Below, piece by piece: positions 44,153 to 54,399 of a stretch of DNA of 64,000 nucleotides (its first letter is position 1; each line of letters starts with the position of its first letter). The position numbers and the translations under genes were made by a program. The DNA lies in NCBI GenBank assembly GCA_946902985.2, contig OX336388.2, positions 225,826,467 through 225,890,466 on the forward strand, in the 5' to 3' direction. The stretch is from Meconema thalassinum (lineage: Eukaryota; Arthropoda; Insecta; Orthoptera; Tettigoniidae). The notes under the pieces are model-generated. The model saw only the letters and a list, made by a program, of their open reading frames with translations, was not told the origin of the DNA and made no database searches.

Positions 44153-44362
44153 AAAATAGGTTTGCCCTATAAAGGATTAATTGTCAATAATGCAACGATG
44201 AGTTAGTTATTGTTGCTTTAAGGGGAGAAACAGCGAGGTTATCTGCCCCTAAAGGCAAATCTGAGAAATGGCTCCAAAGCTCCAAAGCTCTAGTGTCCTG
44301 CGCGGGTAAAAAAGACGTTATCCGCATCCGCACGTCTGTTACCTGAATCTACTGGCATTACA
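44153..44362. repeat. Spacer with degraded retroposon end
   Basis: 'tgctttaaggggagaaacag' and 'aggttatctgcccctaaa' (44210-44260) are a decayed relative of the 3' end of the retroposon at 1951-2658. Confidence 0.5.
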
Positions 44363-45730
44363 ACAAGAAGTTGCGTGACGAACTAAAGAGCCTACTTTTC
44401 ATGCCAATCTAGAATAATGACGAAATTAAGTTGGTAATATCGAAATGTCTAATTCCTGGTATAATGTAGCCTAATAGAGCACTGGAGTTGGCAGCCCTGG
44501 TGACTGAATATATTCTAAGTTCCATCTAAGGTACAGAATACAACATTTGGTTGAAGTCCAATGGACGTTACATTCAGTTAGACATTGGATCTATCAGCAT
44601 GCGTAAAAGCATATTGGCAACAATGACATGCGTGTGCTGGTTTGAAATAATCGGAAATATTATAGGTATGATATCTTGTAGTGCCAATTTTGGATGAAAT
44701 CCATTTGTTAGTATAGAAGTTACATGTATTTTAAAATTGGACCTTTTAGCAAGCATAGAATCATGTTAGCAGCACTGACTTATATAAATTAGTCCAAATT
44801 AATCTAGAGTGTCAGGTGCTATACGTGTGCAAAGTATAGGGCTCTTGGCTTGCATACTTCCTGATATATTGATATTAGGGTAAAAAATATTGACAGCATT
44901 TATTAACAGTTGGCAGCCCTGATTGCTCTTAAGAATACTTATAGTCATATCTGTTATGTTACACATTGCACATACGAAATTTGGTTGAAATCCAACTGAT
45001 AGTATAGAAGTTACATGTATTTAAAAATCGGTCCTATCAGCAGGCTTAGAATCATGTTGGTAGAACTGAAGTATATAAGTTACTCCAAATTAATCTAAAA
45101 TGTCAGGTACTATACGTGTGCATAGTTTAAAGCTGTCGGCTTGCATACTTTCAGATATATTGGTATTTGGATGAAGAAAATAAACAGAGCAATTATTAAC
45201 AGTTGGCAGCCCTGGTGGCTCTTAAGAATACACTCAGTCATATCTGTTTATGTACACATATTACTCACAAAATTTGGTTGAAATCCAATTAATAGTGTAG
45301 ACGTTATATGCATTTAAAAATTGGACATATCAGAAGGCTTAAAATTATTTTGGCAACACTGTCATGTATGGCCTCCTGGAAATTAAACTGAAATAGTATT
45401 ATCTACTTGTGTGCCAATTTTTGCATAGCTCCCATGCATACCATCCATGATATCCAACATGGAGCTCAAAGTTCTATTGCGTTTTTTCAGCAGTTGGTAG
45501 CACTGACATCATTTTCAAATATGGGCTTGAGATATTTAGGTATACATCTTTACTCATACTACATTTGGTTTCGATTGCTGCAGTTGTTTAGGAGTTGAAA
45601 GGGGGGGAGGGAACACACACACAAGCTAGACAGACAGAAGGACAGACAGACCGACAGTCACACATTTTCCCGGATCGATCTCATAAGTCTACTTTTTCCT
45701 CAATTTTGCAAAATGTGAAAAGTAGGCTAA
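44363..45730 (+). mobile_element. Tandem-modular Helentron-like element, family F1, copy 3
   Basis: 5' AAGTTGCGTGACGAACT and AGAGCCTACTTTTC; 3' CATAAGTCTACTTTTTCC...GTGAAAAGTAGGCTAA. Units of ~292 bp ('tcatatctgtt' at 44947 and 45239). A (CAGA)n tract at ~45627-45658 precedes the hairpin. Its 3' end directly abuts LINE copy c. Confidence 0.65.
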
Positions 45731-45733
45731 TAA

Positions 45734-46609
45734 CATTGACAATCGCATGGCTAACATGGATCTCAGGGTGTACTTTGATAACGTCCTTCTGCCACACAAT
45801 CGGCATCGCATGTACTTGGGTGTTACTTTAGACAAAACCTTATCCTGCATACAACATCTTTTGAAGACTGCTGCCAAGCTGAGATCACGCAACAACATCA
45901 TCCAGAAACTATGTGGAACAAAATGGGGCTCTATTGCTTCAACTCTTCGATCTTCTGCAATTAGCCTCGTTCTATCCATAGTTTAATATTGTGCCCCTGT
46001 GTGGTTAAACAGCCCTCACATACGGAAGATCGATGTTGAAATCAACAAGACCATGCGATTGATATCTGGTACAATTAAATGCACCCCCATTCAATGGCTT
46101 CCTGTTCTAAGCTACATTCGTCCACCCCATCTCCACAGGTGTAATATCCTGGTCAAAACATACCAAAAGATACTTCAAAATCAGGATCTCCCTATTCATG
46201 CTGATATACCTGCTGCTTGTCTACCCAGACTTCGCTCAAAGCAGCCCCCTGTGAAGACAGCTACGAGACTTATCGATGAGAACTTTGACTTAGTCGAACA
46301 GTGGTCTCATGATTGGAAGATTTTTGCTCCACAGGAGTGCCGAGACATGCCATCAGTCACATCTAAAGTACCTGGGTTTGATCTTCCTCGTCGGATATGG
46401 TCGAAATTAAACCGGATCAGGACCAATTCTGGTGTTTGTGTGGATTCTTTGTTCAAGTGGAACAGGTTACCTTCTCCAAAGTGTGACTGTGTAGCCGATA
46501 GACAAACGGTGAAGCATATCATTCAGGACTGTCCTCTAAGAGCCTATGGTGGCAACATATTGGATTTAACCTCAGTGACTCCTGCCTGAGTGGACTATAT
46601 TTTGAATTT
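45734..46609 (+). pseudogene. LINE ORF2 C-terminal fragment, copy c
   Basis: The best-preserved member. It reads HRMYLGVTLDKTLSC, LLKTAAKLRSRNNIIQKLCG, an in-frame TAA at 45984-45986, YCAPVWLNSPH, TMRLISGTIKCTPIQWLPVL, PPHLHR, PRRIWSKLNRIR and the Cys/His motif CDCVADRQTVKHIIQDCP (C-x1-C-x8-H-x4-C). A TGA follows at 46587-46589. YLGVTLD is the post-palm motif of non-LTR RTs, so everything upstream of it is lost. The 5' edge coincides with the 3' hairpin of an F1 element and the 3' edge with mariner copy 2. Confidence 0.85.
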
Positions 46610-46617
46610 AGATATTA

Positions 46618-47446
46618 TAAGGTGCGTTCAAAAAGTAACGAACCGGAGGCTGGAATGCGCAAACCGGTGACGACATCGGCTAATCGTGGCGTGTGTAAGA
46701 GGTGTGGTTCCAACCAGAGCGTGGAAGGTCACAGCCCGTCGCTAGAGGGCACGCGTGCACGTCACGTGACGATACAAAGCGAGCAGCAGCATGCATCAAT
46801 CGTCCAACGCTGCCAGTCGCATGGCAAACAGTGACATGGAGGCGTCAAACGAAGAGCAAAGAGGTGTTGTTCGGTTTCTGACAGCGGAAGGAGTAGGAGG
46901 AACGTACATTCATCGCCGAATGTCACAAGTGTACGGCGAACACTGCATGTCCCTTGCAAGGGTCAAGGCGTGGCACAAGTGCTTCAGGGAAGGACGGGTA
47001 TCGTTAGCCGATGATGCCCGGTCTGGGGCACCCCCTGCATTACCGATGACTAATTTCAGCTGGTTGACGCACTCATTACCCAGGACCGCCGAGTGACAGT
47101 GAACGCCATAGCCGCCGTGGTCGGATTGACTGTCGGAAGTGTGCACACCATCATGAAGGAACGACTGCACTTGCGGAAAGAGTGTGCCCAAAGGGTGCCC
47201 CACAGTCTTCAAGCACACCAGGAAGCATGTCGAATGGCCTACTGTCTTATCTTGGTTGGGCGATTGATGCATGCTGCTACTTGCGTTGTATCGTCACGTT
47301 ACGTGCACGCGTACCATCCAGCGACAGGCTGTGACCTTCCACGCTTTGGTCGGAACCACACCTCGTTACGCACGCCACGGTTAGCCGATGTCGTCACCGG
47401 TTTGCGCATTACAGCCTCCTGCTCGTTACTTTTTGAACGCACCTTA
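46618..47446 (+). mobile_element. Snap-back mariner (DD34D relative) with ~175-bp inverted ends
   Basis: Flanked by TA (46616-46617 and 47447-47448). Left end TAAGGTGCGTTCAAAAAGTA. The right ~175 bp (47270-47446) are the inverse of the left ~175 bp (46618-46795), including sub-terminal sequence that the related copy at 6834-7698 has only on its left. Between them lie N-terminal transposase fragments. The 3' half of the gene and the original right end are gone. Confidence 0.85.
46829..47245 (+). pseudogene. Mariner transposase, N-terminal fragment
   Basis: EQRGVVRFLTAEGVGG, RMSQVYGEHCMSLARVKAWH and SLADDARSGAPP in one frame. After a one-base deletion near 47035 it continues, in another frame, with AIAAVVGLTVGSVHTIMKER, the second helix-turn-helix. 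All three catalytic aspartates are absent. Close to the copy at 6834-7698. Confidence 0.8.
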
Positions 47447-47448
47447 TA

Positions 47449-47808
47449 CATGAAGATTAGTGTGTACGTGTAGCATTCAAACTTCAATCGAATGATTAGG
47501 ACATAGTAAGTAAAAACAAGATATTAAAATTTCCCACAGCTGCCATCTTGTGGTTATAAAAACAATTGAAATAAATTAGATGCCAGTGGATTAACATTTG
47601 TATAAGCATTTACCGTACCAAGTTTCATTGCACTCGGATTGTTAAATCGCGAGACACGAATATTAAAATATTTATACCCCGTCGCCGCCATGTTGTATTT
47701 GTGCTCACCAGATTTTTGAAAGTCTCATATGTGAACTTCTAGTAGTTCCCTTTATCACCGTACAAAATTTCAGGGTGATATTCGGAGATATTGTATGCTG
47801 GTGATATA
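47449..47808 (+). repeat. F3-type modules
   Basis: 'accaagtttcattgcactcg', 'gtcgccgccatgttgtattt' and 'agttccctttatcaccgtac' match the internal units at 360-460, 780-960 and 1070-1220. One or slightly more than one unit, cut on the right by the DD41D mariner. Confidence 0.65.
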
Positions 47809-49137
47809 CAGGGTGAGGCAATAAAACGGCACGATTTTGAAAATTCACAAATAATGTATAAAAAAAAAGGATAATTGATTTAACATAAATCTTAAGTACA
47901 TGAGTGGAAATTAATGTTTAACCATAAAAACATTATTATTTTTTGAATACATTGCCAGTAAGATGGCGTCCTTGGTTTTGCACGCATTGTCGGAGTCTGA
48001 GATGAAATCCACTCATGACGTTTAGTAGCATCTGCAACGGAATGTTGTTAATTTCCTGCCGAATTCGCTCCTTCAGGTCTTCTTTTGTTCTTGGTGGATT
48101 TTCCTGGCGGACTTTGAACTTAAGATAGCCCCAAAGAAAGAAATCTGGAGCTGTCAAGTCTGGTGAACGGGCAGGCCAAGGGATATCACCATTCTTGCTG
48201 ATAAGGCGTCCAGGAAATGAGAGTTTCAGTAAATCCATAGAAACATTAGCAGTATGGCTTGTTGCACCATCTTGCTGGAAGAGTGTTTCTTCATTTGGAT
48301 GCTACTGATCGATTTCAGGCAGACCAAACGTTACCAACATGTCAGAATAACGTTGAGAGTATACCGTCACCGTGTTGCCATGTTTATCTTCAAAAAAATA
48401 GGGACCCACGATTGCACGAGATGACATTGCACAACACACTGTTACTTTTTCAGAATTGAGAGGTTTTTCATGAAGTTCTTGTGGGTTATGTTCGGACCAA
48501 TATCGGAAGTTCTGCTTGTTCACGTAGCCACTTAGATAAAGGTGGGCTTCATCACTCATCCATTTCATCTTCATTTCTTCCGAGAACATTAAGCATCGTT
48601 CGGCAAAAGCTTATGCGATTATTGTAATCATGAGGTTGTAGGGTTTGCACTATCTGTATTTTGTATGGATGATAGTGTAGGTCGTTCTTTAAAATCCGTC
48701 TCACCGATCGATTGCTGAGACCATGTTCTGCGCTGTGACATCTCGCTGATTTTCGAGGATTTTGTTGCAATGCTTCGCGCACACGACAAATGTTCTCTGG
48801 GATCCGGACTGTTTTTACACTACCACCGCTTTTCTTTGTCGTGCTAGCACTGGCTTCAAAGTTATTCACCCAAAGGGGGATATCTTTCCTTGACGGCACG
48901 GGAGCGCGTGGCGGTAGATTGAACTCACGACGGAAAGCGCGCTGAGCACAAACCACACTATCCGCGTTTTTGTAATATGCATTTAGAGCAAACGCACGTT
49001 GCGCACCCGTCCAACGCTCCATGGCAACTGAAAGTTCCACTTGCCTAAACGCTTAAGGCCATATCCCCTACTTCCGTAACCCCCCACCCCGCCCGTCAGC
49101 TGGAGTTGAAATCGTGCCGTTCCATTGCCTCAACCTG
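47809..49137 (-). mobile_element. Tc1/mariner-type transposon with DD41D spacing
   Basis: 1,329 bp with ends CAGGGTGAGGCAATAAAACG (left) and CAGGTTGAGGCAATGGAACG (right, inverse), continuing GCACGATTT on both sides. TA flanks at 47807-47808 and 49138-49139. It carries one minus-strand transposase gene spanning nearly the whole element, broken by one frameshift and one stop. It is inserted in F3-type modules next to a (TA)n tract. Confidence 0.9.
47936..49040 (-). pseudogene. DD41D-type transposase, frameshifted with one stop
   Basis: Starts at ATG 49040. Residues 1-~150 carry the helix-turn-helix region (AFRREFNLPPRAPVPSRKDI, SNRSVRRILKNDLHYHPYKI). A frame change near 48606 leads to MSDEAHLYLSGYVNKQNFRY (first catalytic Asp) and HEKPLNSEKVTVCCAMSS. 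A single TAG at 48302-48304 is followed in the same frame by QQDGATSHTAN (second Asp) and WPARSPDLTAPDFFLWGYLK (third Asp), ending at 47936. I count 41 residues between the second and third Asp, the spacing of the DD41D branch of the superfamily. It would excise and insert DNA at TA in the nucleus; this copy is disabled by two lesions only. Confidence 0.85.
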
Positions 49138-49139
49138 TA

Positions 49140-49191
49140 TATATATATATATACTAGCCGAAGTACCCATTCTTCGAACGGTCTTCGGTAT
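49140..49191. repeat. (TA)n and end of a repeat at LTR insertion site
   Basis: TA repeats, then actagccgaagtacccattc. The latter resembles the inverse of 34215-34257. The LTR element enters 38 bp further on. Confidence 0.45.
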
Positions 49192-51694
49192 TGAACCCGA
49201 GGGGGTCATGCTGACTGATATCGAACGTGGATCTCAGAGACTGTGATCTCATAATAAAGGTTCCACCAGGGAACGAACCCGAGGTCTGTTGAGGGAGTTT
49301 CATTGTAAAAACCCCTAAGTATATATTTAATCACTGGTGTGATTTCAGTTGATAATGACATTATTTGTTAAAATAATGCAGGGAAATTGAGCGGAATACA
49401 GCATTATTGGACTACTTGGAGTAGGCTATGCTGGACTTGGAGCACAGTAGTGCAAAGTTTGACGTTTTACTAATAGGCCCAGAATAGTAGGAGGAGACTA
49501 TTGGAGCCGTGTCAATCTTGCTGACCTAGTTATGTCGTCTGGAAGAGGTTGGGGGGTTGAATAATGACCCAGTATTTCCCCGACTGAGAATAGGACGAAG
49601 AAGAGTGGGGAGAGATCCCAAGGAAAATCATTGAGTACTCGTGATTGGAGTAACGCAATGACATGAGAGTTGCACACAGGTGAATCTTTAGCCAGGAGGC
49701 TAATTTTAGAGCCTTTAATCTGCGAAATTGACGCATATTTAATGGAGTGCGGAAGGACATAAGACTATGGATGTTCGCGGCTGGGTTTGACGATGTCGCC
49801 AGGGATTCCCACAGAAACAGCGTCCCCACGCTATGGAGAAAGGAATTAATATTAATTAATTGGCCGAGCGATCCTTCAGCACGCAGATAGTTCTGGGATC
49901 AGTGAAGAAAAAGGGACCCGATGAGCATGGTTTCGAGACCAGAATCATGCTGGGAGAAGAGTCGAGATAGCGCGGGAAATTTTAGCTCTACTTTTTGTGT
50001 GAAACCAATATAAGGGAGTCGACCCTTGGCAGAGCACAGTTTTTGTCACACAGTCGGAAGCAGTTGTTGAGGCGGAACGTATGTCAGTCCGGCTCATGAA
50101 AGGACGCTCAAACAAAGACTTGTACATTTGAGTGAACCATTATATTCACCGCACATCGTAATGCACCAAGTGAGAAGATAATAATGTATAGTCAGGAATT
50201 AATAAGAAGTACGGTAATCAACGAACTTTATTGTGTGAAATGTGGATTACCGAAGGCAAGGAAGGAGGCCCGGACTTCTATTGGGGAAGCCGTGCAGTAA
50301 AACGTTTAGAAAGCTTTTATTAAGGATAGCCGTGCTGCATGTGTAGTCAGCAGTACGAACACTGGTTTGTGTTCACTTAGGAAGCACCGTGTGAGATAAG
50401 TTGCAGAACTATTGAAAATAATAATCTGTGTAAGGTTATGTACAATGTTAAGCTCAGTGTGGAATATATTGACTGATCATACATGTCTTATTACGCTGGA
50501 ATGCGCTGGGAGAAACTTTACGAAGCATTTGGTAATGTCTTAAGAATACCAAATAGTAACGCTCAGGACGGAAAGTTAGCATATTTATGCAAATCAGGAA
50601 GCTTACCGTAGGATTATCGATAGACTGTTGGTGAATTCCGAGGGCAGATGAACCAGACTTTCAATCAGGAGTTGGTAGGAGCACGGAAGATGCCGTCGAT
50701 ACCTGCAATTTTGATATCTTTGCTAGGGAATTTCAACCAATGAAAAGTGTAAAAAGTGACGTGTGTTATGTATAAATCATATGTGAAATGTCTTTTAAAT
50801 TAATGGTTTAATAAGTGTTATAAAGTGTCATGTGTTTTGGAAGCAATAGCTTCTTTATAGAAATGCAAAGTGTCGTGGTTAGTGGAAGATATGTATCATA
50901 AAATGTGTGTATTCGAGATGCAAATGTCGCACTAAATCTGCATATGGCAGGCGACCCGGAAGGATATGAGTGGTTGGAGCCACCATGAGGAGCCTATATA
51001 TATGTGAGTACCCCACAAATTATGTTGATGTAGAAGTATAGGCCACTGCATGTAATGTGATTTCAGAGTTATAAAGATGCCAGTAAGAATCAGTAGTAGG
51101 AGATAGATCCTCCAGGTTTAATCATTATTGTGTTGATTTTAATAGAGTTGAGATGTTATTTTGCATCAGAGAGTGGCTTAATCGTTACCACTATTATTAA
51201 AAATGGCAAATCAGTTATGTAAACCTAACGAACACGGTTGTTCGGTTTTTAAGATGATTAAGTTGTGTCGGATTTTGGTAATTTATGTCAGTGAGAATAA
51301 TAATAATAATAATGAATAAATAAAGGTATGAATGAATGCATCAGGCAAAATGTAGTAAGCAAGAAATATTTACGCTAAAGGGCAAGACTTATCGATCCAA
51401 GCAGTAAGATTATACAGTAAGATTACATTAAGAGATTAAGGAAAGAGTTTTATATCAGAATATATTGTATTAATGGGAATATAATTATGCCAGGAAATGG
51501 AAGAGCTTTCTAGTGAATTGAATTTGCAGCTTGAGTTAAAGCTTATAGAGTAATTGATAGATTTCTCTTAATAATTATAGGACGAAGGTCGTAACATTAG
51601 GTCAGGAACCAGGTGGTCTATTCGACGTATGAAATCTCGTATGCCGTGGGCATACTGGGAGATATGCTTTGTGCCAGAGTGTAATTAGTGATTG

Positions 51695-51762
51695 GACCCT
51701 AACTCTAATGGTGGATATGGAATGTTCCGGGTTCGAATCCCGTGATAGGTGAGAGGAAAACG
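51695..51762 (+). other. tRNA-like B-box in the LTR
   Basis: CGGGTTCGAATCCCG is preceded ~40 nt upstream by 'taactctaatggtgg', a weak A-box. It may be a captured SINE or tRNA piece; an identical copy is at ~61968-62035. Confidence 0.4.
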
Positions 51763-52503
51763 ATGGACACATCTGCACTCTATCTGATCGCCCGAGAACT
51801 TATTATTGAGTGATTCGGCTCGTTGAAGCGAATCTTATGACGGCAGCATGTGGGCTGACCGCAGCATTTATTAAGATACCGGTTACCTACTAGACCAATG
51901 TTTTATGAACCTCGTGCCTTCATGTTGAAATGGGCCTATTTGGTGCCAGTTATTATATCCTCAGGGTAGGAATAAATGTTAAAGCTCATCCAGTACCTAT
52001 TTGCATAATATTCAGTTTAAGTCCATTGGGATATGTGTGTCATTGGGGCCACGGTATTTGTCTTGTAAAATCTTATACTGCTTGGGGAGAAAACCATGAG
52101 ACAGGAAACGAGGGTCGAGGTAATGTTGGAACCTCACTCCACTTCTATTGTATACAGGCCGCTCGGAAGAGGGTCTGGGGACGGTCAAGCGAACCGTGAA
52201 AGAAGGTTTAAAAAGGGCAGATTTTAGACCCTAGTTGTAGTGTGGAATGAAATATTGCTATATTGAGTAATGAAGCCATGTGGTTTAAGAACACATTGAT
52301 AATTATAGATCACCCTGATGGTTCATGATTTTAGCAATCTAACGAATGGTTAAACGTTGCATTTGTACTGTCACTGACAACTTTTTCTGAAGTTGGTTAC
52401 TCGACGCCACAGGCTACGCGCGCAAGGGTAGTTTAATAGTACCATCCGACACAGCAATAGCTAACGTTTTTAAGATGAAATCGCAAACGGCATGCAGTGG
52501 AAC

Positions 52504-52514
52504 TATATAAATAG
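52504..52514 (+). promoter_or_regulatory. TATA box in LTR
   Basis: TATATAAATAG, a strong match, repeated at 62777-62787. If used, U3 is ~3.3 kb and R+U5 ~1.2 kb. No clear initiator seen. Confidence 0.45.
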
Positions 52515-53820
52515 AGGAAGTGTAGGGGTAGCTTACATAATTATGGAGTTGCACGTTGACTGCTGTGCAACACCAGAATAGGCTAATGCATGTAAAGCAT
52601 TTGGTGGGAAGAGAAAGATCAAACACACACGGTACACATAATTGTCAAATTAAGTTGAGGTTTAAGGAATAAGTAATTTTGTGAAATTAAAGAAGTCACA
52701 TTGGATGACAGTAGAATCAAAGTACAGTTTGTTTCTGAAGTTGTATGTGCATCAGCGCACTAGAGTATATTGTGAAGTTGATATAAGGGTAAAGGTTTGT
52801 GTTATGATATGATTTTATTATGATAATATTATGTTAATATTAGTGGATTGTGGAAGTAATTTTTGTTTGATTTTGTTTTATGGTTGTGGGGATTGTTTTG
52901 TTTGTTTGAAGCCATGATTTTATTACTGAATTAAAGTTTTAGAATAGAGTTGTGCCTTATCATTGTAGAGTTGATACCATTTAGCCTCAAATCCAAAATA
53001 TGCAACTGCTAAATGGGGGAACGGTACACGCCCGGGTCCTGACGCTAGCTGGAGGCGGAAGCATATTTTCCATCGAGATTACTCACATGGGTACATGGAA
53101 ATTGATGTCCTGTACAGTGATTTGAGCTATAGGTACAACTGAAGTCGGTCTAGATCTAGTGCACACAACTCTATTAAAGTAACAATTAACATGAAGTAGG
53201 GGATGACCGCGCCTAACCCTAGCTAAGCTCCGATACGAACAATATAAATTTTGATAAACACCTTATTCATTTATCATGACGAGGATACTCGTACGATGGT
53301 ATTTAATTATCATGGCGCTGGTATGTGGGCCGGTTTTAAATACAGGTCACTAGGCGTAGAGGTGTATATAATTATCATGGCGAGACCCAAGTGGGGCATT
53401 CGACAGTACAACCGAGACCTTGGATGGTTGCTGCGATGTCTTAACGTGGACCACCTCCCATGAGCTCTCTCTCATATCTTTTATCATGGCGACCAGGTTC
53501 GTGGAGCTTATGGGATTTAGGGAAAACCCATAGATTTTATGGTATTTCATGGGGAAAACCATAGTAATTGTTTTTTTTGCCTCAAACTGTGTTTGAGTGA
53601 TTTATGAGTTCAGTAGGCTTTTGATGTAACGCAGAATCTCTCTATTGAGAAGAGAATTACCCAAGGGTACGAGCGCTACATACCAGATCTACAATTTACC
53701 ATAATATTCACAGGTTTTGTACGATTTTACAATATGTGTACAGTGTTTGATGTTTCTCTTCAAAACATATCCACACATGTTTCCAGGAAGCCTGCATCCA
53801 TATCAAAGTGTATTATTGTA

Positions 53821-54394
53821 CGAGGCACGTCCAGAAAGTAAGCTCCGTTTGGTAATAAAATTAAATTGTGTACAGATACAGGAAAAATATTTATTGCACA
53901 ACATTCTACACCTCTTCAACTACTTTTCCACATAACTGCCAAACTTTTGCAGGCATTTGTCATAGCGTGGCACAAGTTTTTGGATACCTTCTTCATAGAA
54001 GTTTGCCGCCGACCCGTAAACGAGAGTGAAGACGCCCCTGTAGGATATCCCACCATTCGGCCACCACTGTTAGGCAAATTGTGTATGTGGTCAGGAGAAC
54101 TCCTAAACATACGCAGTTCTCCTGGTAAGCACGCAATTTGCCTAACAGTAGTAGCCGAACGGTAGGATATCTTACAGGGGAGTCTTCACTCTCGTTTACG
54201 GGTCGGCGGCAAACTTCTATGAAGAAGGTATCCAAAAACTTTTGCCACGCTATGACAAATGCCTGCAAAAGTTTGGCAGTTATGTGGAAAAGTAGTTGAA
54301 GAGGTGTAGAATGTTGTGCAATAAATATTTTTCCTGTATCTGTACACAATTTAATTTTATTACCAAACGGAGCTTACTTTCTGGACGTGCCTCG
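53821..54394. mobile_element. Fold-back element made from a mariner 3' end
   Basis: 574 bp with TA at 53819-53820 and 54395-54396. Ends CGAGGCACGTCCAGAAAGTA and the exact inverse. Arms of ~265 bp are near-perfect reverse complements around a ~40-bp centre. Each arm encodes, towards its outer end, a mariner-type transposase C-terminus (FYEEGIQKLVPRYDKCLQKF, GSYVEK, stop). So it is two copies of one transposon end joined head to head. It separates the LTR from the primer-binding site of the Gypsy element. Confidence 0.9.
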
Positions 54395-54399
54395 TAAGA

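Larger units (their letters stand above)
49192..53727 (+). repeat. 5' LTR (minimum extent)
   Basis: At least 4,536 bp matching 59465-64000. It has a strong TATA box (tatataaatag at 52504), a B-box-like ggttcgaatcccg at 51729, AATAAA signals, and four copies of an (a/t)tatcatgacg/tatcatggcg motif between 53272 and 53500. Small ORFs duplicated in both LTRs have no recognisable content. Confidence 0.9.

Noticed and set aside
51930..52199. 89-codon frame in the LTR
   Set aside because: Present in both LTRs only because they are near-identical; no recognisable protein features.
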